From contig JASANG010002935.1 in NCBI GenBank assembly GCA_030248215.1, forward strand, positions 62,001 through 126,000: DNA of 64,000 nt, read 5' to 3'. The notes below the pieces were generated by a model. It was not told the DNA's origin and searched no databases. It saw only the letters and a list, made by a program, of their open reading frames with translations. The position numbers and the translations under genes were made by a program. Origin of the DNA: Enoplolaimus lenunculus. Lineage: Eukaryota > Nematoda > Enoplea > Enoplida > Thoracostomopsidae. Shown piece by piece: positions 37,472-48,100 of this stretch; position 1 is the first letter of the stretch; each line of letters begins with the position of its first letter.

Positions 37472-37667
37472 GGCCCATGTATAGAACAGGGCCGGAACAG
37501 TAGTATAAGCATTTTCATTAGCCTAAGCCTAAGTCTAGCCTAAGTGTATGGAGGATCCTATTCCTAAGCTTAAGCCTAAGCCTAAGCAAAAAAATAGTCT
37601 AAGGCTTAATCTGACTCTATATTATAGCCCCTCCGGAAAACGAGCCGGCCCTGCTCTATACATGGGC
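37472..37667. mobile_element. Telomere-like MITE, well-preserved copy
   Basis: Ends GGCCCATGTATAGAACAGGG and CCCTGCTCTATACATGGGC form a clear inverted repeat of about 23 bp. Flanks AGATGAAG (37464-37471) and GGATAAAG (37669-37676) match at six of eight bases, so hAT-like 8-bp duplication is possible. The interior holds AAGCCTAAGCCTAAGC, telomere-like hexamers. Confidence 0.7.
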
Positions 37668-38844
37668 TGGATAAAGAATGAAAACATGTTTATTGCACAC
37701 TTTAAAATATTTGCTCGAATGTTTGTTTTAGGTTTACACGTTTATCTTTCATTCAAGTCAAACCACAAGGTTGAGAGATAGCGAATTTTGCGTTGCATCA
37801 TATCATATTTCGTAAACAAAACCAGTTAATTTTCAACGCTGGGTGGCTTATACCAAGCACTGACCGAGATAACTATAAGAATAACTTAATGCTTTAGTTT
37901 CGCATTTTCTTTGCCGTGTTTTTACAATCAAGTTGTTAACACGATTTTTCAATATTTTTGGTTCCTGTTTAAAACTGCAGGATTGGACTGCTAGATAGAT
38001 AAGATGTAGTGGTCAAAGCCAGGGTGTAACAGAATATCCGTTTTTGTAGCAATTGTTCAATATGAAATAACAAATACGAAATTCATGCAAAATTTTGTTC
38101 ATATGCCCGGTAAAATATTTGCATGCCTCAATTGTGTTGGAAGACGAATAAAACTTTTTTGTAACTTTTATACTAAAGTATCCATCTTCCGTTTCCGTTA
38201 TTTCGATCACTATATCCGTTTCTGTTTCCGTTACTTATACTATTCGTTTACACCCTTGCTCAAAGCAGTTCCAGAGCTCGTCCCATTACAACATAGTCGT
38301 ATGAAAATCTAAGCTGAACTATATACGGAATATCTTTAAAGATCATGAAATCACAAAATGTGTGATCCAAAAAGAACGAAATGACATAAGAAATTTGAAT
38401 TTAACTTTGTAAAGCGGCGTATATACACGCCCGTAGCCGTGCGCAATATAGTAGGGTGCCAAAACTATTTTAATAGAGCCATTTAGGATTCCGTAAGACT
38501 TTAACACAACCAGAACTAAAGAATTTTAGGGTAAATATTCCCCTTGTATTTGGTTATGGTCCCCCGTATGTATTGATACTTGTTTAATACAAAACATGCA
38601 TTTATTTACAGTTTTTCTATACTTTGTAACCGCTAAACTTTACGTTACTTCACGTGCTGCATATGTGTTGGCCAAAATGTGTAGACGATATGTAGGTACC
38701 CAAATTTGACAAAATTTTGACATTCACAGGAAATAAACGAAGCGTAAAACGTAAACAGAAACGGCTTGCGCTAAAAATAACGGAATTCTATATCGAAAAG
38801 TGCGAAAACATCTTTGGATTAAAATGTGTGTTATTATCATTTAG

Positions 38845-39127
38845 TAAATGACTCCAGGACGAAATAATTTGAGTTCGAAACTTCAAAGCGTACTTAAATT
38901 TTGAAAGTGCATTCCTAGGTATATCCTTGTATTATCACTCAAGCTATTGACACAAGACAAATAAACGTTTAATTGAACGGATAAAATTGCAGTACCGGAT
39001 ATAGATCAGTAACGAAGGGCCGCGAAGCGTCGGTTAAAAATAACAGTCCGTAACCGAATAACAAGGGGGGTACCCTCTGGAGAGGCCAAATAAATATCAG
39101 TCCCCCCTCTTATTCGGGTCACTACAG
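38845..39127. mobile_element. Tc1/mariner-like MITE (CTGTAGTGACCC family), truncated at the left
   Basis: The right TIR CTCTTATTCGGGTCACTACAG is followed by TA (39128-39129). The interior matches the reverse complement of the copy at 14824-15276, but the left TIR is absent; homology starts near AAATGACTCC at 38845. Confidence 0.8.
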
Positions 39128-39297
39128 TAAGCGAACTGCTTCATATATGTCTGTTCCTGTTGAAAAACTGAATTAATCTTTTTAGGTGGTTTTTAACTAT
39201 ATAACTGTGTACATAAACATATTTACAACAATGAACGTCTTACAGTATTGGAGGGAAATGCCTGTGATAACATGCTTGGCATATGAATAGAACAGGG

Positions 39298-39480
39298 CCG
39301 TGTAAGCATGTGAGACATGCTTGTCCATTATATGTGCACATGCCATTTAGTTTGTTGCACAATATAGTATGCTGGCCGGCTGCATACGGTCGAAGGTCGC
39401 TAGTTCGAACCCGTAAGCCGCTTTTCCAGCTGCTTTGTAAAAAGGCCTGAGGTCCCGGTTTCTACCTAAACTGACAGGCC
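39298..39480 (+). repeat. tRNA-derived SINE, family C, internally deleted copy
   Basis: Starts GTGTAAGCATGTGAGACATG and has GCTGGCCGGCTGCATACGGTCG directly joined to the B-box part GTCGCTAGTTCGAACCCGTAAG, then TTTTCCAGCTGCTTTG and CTGAGGTCCCGGTTTCTACC. The A-box half of the tRNA-like region is missing. Confidence 0.65.
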
Positions 39481-41002
39481 GGAACGTTTTCCTGCGGAAA
39501 TGTAAAGCTCTGGGTTTAGAATATTTTTTCTCAGGCTTCGTAGGTTTAGGCTAGACTTAGGTATAAGCTCATCCTCACGCTTAAGATTAGGCTTAGGCTT
39601 AGGCTTTAGGAACATGCTTGTACTACTGTTCCGGTCTTGTGCTATGCATGGCCGCATGATCAATATGAAAATTAAAATCCGTTCTTTCTTTATCAATAAA
39701 ACTGTGAACATATGTACAGCAATTAGCAACTCGGCTCTGCCTAAAAATGTAGATCTCTTCTCTTGTAAAGGTTATAGTACGTGGTGCACATTAATATTGT
39801 TTTAAAGCGTTCAACGTGCTGGCAATGAAAAGATAAAATGCAAGGAACGCCGCCAGATCTTGTATATAAAATGCCCTAATCCATTGTTTGGCTAGCTTTA
39901 TAATAAAACAATAGAAAATACATCTTTTATTGTTTGCAGATTTCATTGCATACAACGCTTTATTTACAAAAAAGCCTTTGTTGATCCTTTAGAGAACCAA
40001 TGAATGTCTCTATTATAAAATCATTTAAGCTCTATCTTTTGCTTTTATCGCTCCGGATGAATATTGTGCGGCATTGCCAGATACTTCTCGTAGAGGAAAT
40101 TAGAGCCGTAGCAGCCACCCCCATACGCACTTAGGGCCCCACCATTATAAAGGGGCCCCAGCCCTAAACCGGTTGAAACGAAAACTGCGGAAGTTGGAAA
40201 ATGCGTCTGGCTTCTCGCTCGCTTTGCTCGCTAGTTTGCGGGGCCCACTCTGGAGCTTGGAACGTGCTCCCACCCCCTGTCTGTTCCGGCACTGAGAATG
40301 GAAGTAGGCTTCTTCAGCATGCATATGTATGGTTAATAAAAGCTCGCATATGTCGCCACTCGCCACTATTAAGTGTAGCGAGTTTTGCTTTGAAATGATG
40401 GGTTGCTAATAGCGTTACGTAGACCTTGCACAAAAATGTAGATGGATAACAAGGGAGAATTGTATTAACGGATTGAAACTAGTACCTTGAAATATGTAAT
40501 TTTGAATTTTCCGATTCTGATGCTTCTCATTTTTGAGTTTTGTATGCATCTCTGCAGTAGCATAGGTGAATTGCCAATGTTGTAAAGAAAAACATGTAGT
40601 TGATTCTTGTTTCGTTTCCAGTTTCAGATATTTTCGTCCACCAAGTAGGTTGTACACAGTACTACGTAGCTAGTGGCATTATTCGTAGCAGTTTTATTAG
40701 CTGCAGCCGGCAAGCGTAATATATGTTTAATAATATTTGGTATATCGGTAACGAATTTCAGCATTTTGCAAGTTTAGAATTCGTTACTGTGCAAAATATG
40801 GATATTTATATTCGCATAAAAAGTTTTAATTGAATCAGTTGTAATTTCAGCCCACTGTTTCCGACCTACCGTTTGTCGGGTATTGCACGATGGAATACCT
40901 GAATACATAGCGCACACACACATTGCATAGCAGCTGCGCACTATGCAGCATAGTACACCAGTAAACAACGCATATAATAGCTAGCACAAGCAGTTGAAGC
41001 AT

Positions 41003-41085
41003 TGCAGCGATAGCTCATGGTAAGAGCGTTGGTCAAAGGTAGCTGGATTGAATCCGGCCGTGGTCAATTGTTTAAACTCGCGGAA
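41003..41085 (+). repeat. tRNA-derived SINE, family A, second copy
   Basis: GATAGCTCATGGTAAGAGCGTTGG (A box region) and GGATTGAATCCGGCCGTGG (B box region) followed by TCAATTGTTTAAAC; matches the minus-strand copy at 2762-2862. Confidence 0.55.
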
Positions 41086-41429
41086 CCTTACACCGTTTCA
41101 GTTGTTGGATACATGTAGTATGTGTATGCGTACACAGCACACTTGTACGTATAGTACTGGAAAAATTACAATATTGGCCGTGTGTTGCAATGGGCAGCGC
41201 GCTTGACTCGCAAGCTAGAAGCCCGATAGGAACCGTCACTTCAGACTTTTTTAGCTAAGCAGGTGGAAAAACAGGCATAGAGGTGTGGTGCGAAGTCTTA
41301 GCATAGGGATCCTTAAGTGAACGTCCACCACTGCGTCACGTAGCATGCCTGTTCAACTACGTTTGTAATCGACAGTATTTGTAGACACGTCGTTGTATAC
41401 CACACAATGCACATGGCATATATTGCATA

Positions 41430-41820
41430 CAGGGTGCAACCGGAATTCCGGTTCCGGCATTTTTTTACCTTCCGGTTCCGGTTCCGGTAAATTTTTACCG
41501 GATTTAAAAATTCCGGTGTTATAATTTGGCCGTTTTCTTAACTTTGCTAATTTTTAAGAATCTCTTTTGAAAGCCACTTGTACTCCAAATATAAGCCAAT
41601 GATGGTGGATTTCACTTCAGTCGACGACGAAAATCTAAAATACAACAAATAAAATGAATACCTATGTTCGACTAAGGTTATTTCACAAATAATAGAGCAA
41701 AAAATAAGAATAAAATGAAATTTTTGGTGAAATGCATTTTTCACTTTCCGTTTCCGGTTCCGGTTCCGGTAAAATTTTCAACTTCCGGTTCCGGTAAATT
41801 GTAATTCCGGTTGCACCCTG
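41430..41820. mobile_element. hAT-type MITE (CAGGGTGCAACCGGAAT family) with perfect target duplication
   Basis: Ends CAGGGTGCAACCGGAATTCC and TAATTCCGGTTGCACCCTG; the flanks ATTGCATA (41422-41429) and ATTGCATA (41821-41828) are an exact 8-bp target-site duplication. CAGGG ends plus 8 bp duplication define the hAT superfamily. 391 bp, non-coding. The insertion split a TATTGCATA-rich sequence that belongs to a SINE C copy. Confidence 0.9.
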
Positions 41821-42183
41821 ATTGCATATATTGCATATACAGCAGGACAAGCATGTCTCACGTGCTTACTTGCCCCAATTTTCACTAGGGTCGTTTCGAA
41901 GCCGTTCACCCTATTTTCGACCTTGCTCACGGCGTAGCAGACATGAGGTGGTCAATTACTGACGACCCTATGCGAACACTTTACCACTGCGCCACGCAGC
42001 CCGACTCTCCAACTACATTTTTATATGTTGCGCATGCACGAGGACAAGCATGTCTCACAAGCTTACAATTTAAATCAGTTTGCAGCAAACTAATCAACAT
42101 TACAACTTTAATACCAACTTCATATCATTATTATTTACCATTGCAATATTTAATAGCTGCATAACCATTCGTTGTTTTGCGAT

Positions 42184-45100
42184 ATGTCTACTGCTCAAAA
42201 ACTTGAAAATGACGAAGCCGCAAGTGAAACAAGTGGCGAAAGTAACGATATCGACAAAGCAAGCGAATCTAAAGACGGGACTACCGGGGCTGGTGGCAAA
42301 GCCGGTAGCAGCAGTGCAAATAAGAAAAGCTCAAAACGCAACAAACAGTCTACAAATGCGTCAACGAAGAAAAATGATCCAAGTAAGCTGGTGTTCAAAC
42401 CTGCTGGTGACAGGGGGTATGTCGCAGGCTGCCTGTGGGGAGGCAGAAAGTGATGAAACATAAAAATTGTTTGAGCCTGCGACATACTTTGCTTCTTTGC
42501 GTTTTTGAAAGGTAAACAGATTACAACGGTGCAGCTGGATTCAGTTTCTTGGTGCTTAAAGCAACTGAAAAACTGTAAGGTTGCTATATATAGAATGTAG
42601 ATACGTATTTATTTTAGTTATGGAGGCAGAATTTGCGAGTTGTTCAAAAGATGTTGTGCGTCCTTCTCGAAACATCGTTTGTTATGTTTGTGTTTACTGT
42701 TTACTGATTATCTTTCTATTGTATAATATTATTTTTAGAAGATCCTTTTCGCTTTCAAGGTGACGGCGTTGATTTTAACGCAAAGTTAATAGGAATTCGC
42801 GACGTAGATGAGGCGCGAGGGGACTCGATGTGTCAAGCGGCGATGCAAGCAGCCAAGGTAATACCGGCGCCAAAAATATATTATTATGCTGTTGCTTGGA
42901 ACCTTAACGACAATTTTGTTTCGGGCAGCGGCATAATTACTTAAAGCATGTTCCAATCTTGCAGTTTCAGAGTTAAGCATCGGCCTAGGGCCCAAAGTTT
43001 TAATAATATACTTTTTGTGTGTAATTATAATTTTCTGGTGTTGTGGTGAATCTTGACACCTCATAACACTAGTTACATCAGGTATATACTTACGTATTAG
43101 TTACTTGAGCGCTTGAAGCTACAGTACATTTATAACTAAAACTGCCTTCGTATTGTCGTGTGTTACTGACACTGTGTTAATATAGTTACCTACTCGGGCA
43201 TTGTTTTTACCTTGTTTGGGGCATTTTAGCTCGCCGTTAAACAGTCGGGTCAACATAAGCGCAAAATATTTGTCAACGTCTCAATTGAAGGCCTCAAAAT
43301 TCGCGATCAGCAGTCAAATGTAAGTTTTGAAATGAAAAGATGCATTGCATTACCTCGCTGTTCCACACTCAATGTCTAGAATTCGTTGATAGTAGCACAT
43401 AAATGTTGTGCTGTCCATATTCATGAAGAATTATTAGACACCAGGGTGCGACCGATATCGCTTTGCCGGCATTGATGCTAAATATATAATATACGTATTT
43501 CAAACAATCACCGAAAATAAACCATCAAAAGTAGCTTTCGCTTCCGTGGATAATGAAAATCTAAAATACAACAAGCAGATTAAGTAAGTACCTACAAACA
43601 ACCGACGTTATTTCACTAATATATAATAGAGCAAAAAAAAATGAATTTTTCGGTGGTATGTATATTTAACATTCCGGTTCCGGTTATTTTTTCAAATTGC
43701 GGTTCCCGCAAATTGTAATTCCGGTTGCACCGTGCTTTACACTAAGTTATTTACTGTGCCAGTTAATACGGTACATTTTTACTTTTTCTTGTGGATACGA
43801 ATAGTAACTTGAAACTTGCTGTTATCGTGCAAAATATATACAAGTAATGTTAAGGTGATATCGACCATAAAGGAAAATCGTGTTTTCCTGTCTTTCCAAT
43901 AACAAATAATATGATTAAGGGCTAGTGGCTATGAAATAGTCCACACTTGCTTGGTTTCTTTACCAGTCTTTGTCCGGTTGGACCCTAATATCGGTAATAT
44001 GAGAGTCACGTTGCAGTTTCACTTGTTTCCAAAGCGAAAAATGCGGGTGAGTTGTAAGTGTTGTAGTGTGTTTGGTACTGTGTTTCAGTGTGATGTGCGG
44101 CAGTTTAATTTGAGTTTAGCGCAATTTTTCTCGTTCGAATCCCTTTTAGTCTATCGCACTATTAACTTTTGTTATTAAGTTTAGAAAACAAATTTAACAA
44201 AAATGGCCACGGCTTTGCAAATTTGAGTTTTTGATTTTTTGCTGGAGCGGGATATCTGGTCAGACGCTGCTGATACATGGTTTGGCTTACTTTTGAAGCT
44301 TTACTAGACTGTATTTTGGTAGCTGTTAAATGAGTGGGCATAGTATTGTGTGACTAGCATGTTTAGATGTGTGTTTTAAATGCACAAACAGCGAATGTAG
44401 CCGGCTTATGATTTTTGTGTTGTAACCGCAAAGTTGTAGTAATAAAGTTTGACTTCTAGGCATCATTTAATACACATACTTAGGGTTGCACTATGCTCTA
44501 CGCGCGACTTCGTTGCCGCGTTAAAACGCACGTTGTCGCGCGGCACATTGAAATGTATTTTAATTTGTGATACTCGACATCGTGCAGCACGATGTATTTT
44601 GTTTTTAAACCACATGTAGTGGATCGTTCTTCTATTAGTTGTTTCAGCAGTTATTAGTGTTTTGTCATTTTTATCAAAGTAATTCAAAATTTGTTAAAAA
44701 GCTAGCATTTCCATTTCCAGCAGTTTGCAGTGATCTTTGTGTCCAGATCTTTCAAGCAGCGCGCTCTGTGAGCGTTCGTTTTATTTCTATTGTTGCTATT
44801 ACTTGATGTTTTGTTGTTATTTCATTTCTATTATATTGTTATTGCAGGAAGTGCTACACAAATTTCCGGTGTCAAAGATTTCATTCATCGCACGTGATGC
44901 TCAAGACAATCGAGCTTTCGGATTTGTGTACGGCACACCGGAAGATAAGCATCAATTTTATGCAATCAAAACAGAGAAAACGGCAAGTTTATTTCAGGTA
45001 TTAAAAAACTAAGTTTGGATGTAACTTTCTGTCAAAAATTTCAAATTCGCAAACACCGTTCTGGTTTAAAATACTAATATTAGCTAGAGTTTGGGTTTTT

Positions 45101-48100
45101 ACAGTGCTCATGCTTGAATAATATTGTAAAAATTGTCTGATTATTAGTTGAATATGTTGTAACCCGTTATGTCGCTACTTTCCTTATTTTGGCTGTAGAA
45201 CAGAAGCAGCCGGGATTAAAAATACCGGGACTGGAAACTGAGAAAATGTCCGGTACCGGAACTCCGGTTGCAGACACCCTGGATACAACCTGTCACTGTC
45301 GGTATATTTTAGTCAGATCACATAGTACTGTCGATCAAAGAAATGTTTCATATAGTCTTCGAAATGAAACAAAAACGAATGGAAGAAGCGAAAAAGGTTA
45401 AACGGGGGTAGGGCTGTGTGTAGTAACTGTCTCTGTTGTTATGCCGAGGGGTGATCTATGTTATGACGAGGGGTGACAGACATTTTTGGTGTTGAATAAT
45501 TTTTCAAAAAATATAAAGCATTGCGTACGTTTGTTAACGATGTAAGGTGTTATTTGTTGTGTTTGTTTGTACTTAAAATGTCATTAGTTGGTAGGAGAAG
45601 CATCGATTGGTTTTTGTAATCTATGAATAGCATTTTTTGCCTTTAAGCAGTAGACCTTTAGTTAAACTTTGGTGGGTTTAATTTTAAACTTTAATAATTA
45701 TCATGCTTTTGCTCAATCCAGATGCTATAGATACTACATCTTGAACAGTAATGCAGTTTTCTTATAATTTTTCGTGTATTTTTAGGCTGAAGCAGAAAAA
45801 GAAAATGGGAAGGTATGTTTTCATATAACCATTTTTCTTATTAATCAAGATTGTGCTATTTGTTTTGTCGAAAAATACCTATATAGCACGTTTAAAGTTT
45901 GTTAGTAATTACAAATGCTAGTTTTAGTTGGCAACGCTGGTTAGTCAAGTGCCGGGGTTTTGTTTCAAAGTTTCGCTGAGCTGCGTTTTGTTATTGTTTT
46001 TAGACTATGGACGGTGGCGTAGAAGTAGCTGATTTACTTGATATGGAGACCGAGTTAGCTGATATCAAACAGGTGCGTAAAATAGAACAGCAATTATAAA
46101 TCTTCAAACGTTTCTTAATGCTTTTTCCGTTTACTTTGAATAGAGAATTTCTGGCGTATGAACGCCACAAGGATCAAACTTTTCTTCCACGATCGTATGC
46201 TGTGTTGTATGTAACACTTAGTGCCACTTAGTAATAGGTTTTGAAGTAAACGAATTACGAACGTTACGGATGTGAAGTTCCACTCCATAGGAAGGTACAT
46301 TGTATAAAATAAGTGTGCTAAATTTCTAAGATCAAAACTATATAATTAGTTCAACAGTTACATCTACACACAAAATACAACAAGACTCCTTTTTTAATTT
46401 TTCAAGACAAATTTCTTGTATTTCACACATTAATAACCTTAAACAGCTCAGAAATTAGTTTCTTAAATGCTTAAAACATAAATGTCTTATATTCAAGAAA
46501 CTGCTATTACCAATTTCTAAGACACAGATTTCTTTCTTTCAAGAAATAGTTGTCTTTTATTCAAGAATTAATTTTCTGATTTTCATATATGTAAACAAAG
46601 TTGTTCCGTTTATATTTTTGAAAGGATATATAAATAATCGAATTTCAAATATATTTTGGTTTGAACTCAAGCTTTCTCCAACCGACGTTGACGTCTTGGA
46701 CGTATGTTAGGTTGTAAAATTAGGGCATTGGGTTGAGCTTTATTCCTCAATTTTGGAGTCGGTTTCCATGTCAAATCTCGGTGTTTTGTTTCAGGCATAT
46801 TTGTCTTATATTTCAGAAATGTTTTTCTTAATCATTCATAAAACAAAGTCTTAAATTTAAGACATTTAAATGTGTAAATTTTATAGACCAATAGTTCTGA
46901 AAATTTTAAGAAATAAATTCTTCAGATCAAGACATATGTCTGGAGTCTGTATCAAGACATAATTGTCTTAAATTTCAAACAACATTTCTTGAATACAAGA
47001 TATTTATTTTGTGTGCAGTTTAAGAAACACTGATAATAGCCACTACACACATTTAAGAATATGGGCACTTGTCTTATTTTTCACTGTTAGTGTGTTTTTA
47101 AGTTTGTTTGATGCATTAGATTTGATTTTTTATTTAAGGGTATCGAAGGTATGGGAGTCGGGTGGGAAACGTTTGGCGACAGCCCTGAATCGCAACGCGG
47201 GGACGGGATTGGTGCAGATTCTATGGATAAGGTAAATTTTTTCTTAAACCTTTGGTATTTTAAAGGAACAATTGTTCTGGTTGGAAATTTTTAATGTCGT
47301 TAGTTCGTTAATGTTTTAGTTAATGGCTTAATTTGTGTGCTTCACACAAAACAGTGTCATTGGACATATTAGTTTCCAACACTGCGCCGACCTTGTCATT
47401 ATCAAGTGGTTTTGCAAACACAGATTTGTCACGACGCTAAACCTTTGCCTAAGTTTTAATCCTTAACTTTTAATTGTGGGGAAAGTGTACATAAGCCTAA
47501 ATTGCTACTTTTTGCACAGAATGCGCTATTCACGACCAGTGTTGGATCGAGCAACATTTCATCGCCTGCGGTTGCCGGTGGACCAGGATCAGCAACAAAC
47601 ATATTTGGCTCTCCGTTCGCTTCACCGCAAACATCGGTTGATGCCTCATTTGCCCCGCAATACCCAGCAGGTATCATACCCACTCCACCCCAAGCAGTGC
47701 CTTCTATTGCTGGGCGCCCTGTCCATACGGGTGTCGCCATACAGCAACAGCCGCAATCAAGCAGCCAGGTCCCCCGACCGTCAGATTCCGCGTACGAATC
47801 AAATATTTCAACGGCGGCGTCCACGTCAGAGTTGTCCGAATTGTTTTCGTCTGGCGAATTTGGACATTCCGGCGGATGGTCAGCAGCATCAGGGGGCATT
47901 AGTGGCACACAGCTGCCAACGATACCAGCAGCGGCGGCATCACCAGGAAATCCGTTTCCGTTCTCTGCAACATCTACACCAGTTGCTGGGAACGAAACCC
48001 GACCTACCGTTGACGACCCGTTTGCGACGCTCAGAGCTCCTGCGCCACCTGGAGCTGCTGTTCTAGCGACGGAGTCGGCAACTATTAATCCAGTCGCAAT

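Larger units (their letters stand above)
35486..42183. other. Divergent intergenic region between CC2D1 and Dab
   Basis: Contains the two outward-facing upstream regions and about 6.7 kb of repeats: a GGGACAGCTTCGA minisatellite (35990-36265), two telomere-like MITEs (36855-37110, 37472-37667), a 5'-truncated Tc1/mariner-like MITE (38845-39127), SINE C copies (39298-39480, 41842-42070), a further telomere-like MITE end (39478-39655), SINE A (41003-41085), a tRNA-like head at 41178-41260, and a hAT MITE (41430-41820). I see no gene. ORFs here are repeat-driven. Confidence 0.6.

Noticed and set aside
41178-41260. Possible tRNA gene (TGGGCAGCGCGCTTGACTCG)
   Set aside because: The head resembles a tRNA but no B box of good quality or acceptor stem follows; treated as a SINE head.
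44737-44847. In-frame upstream extension of Dab exon 4
   Set aside because: The extension is a pyrimidine-rich intron end; the AG at 44846-44847 gives the conserved [13 protein letters not shown] start in correct phase.
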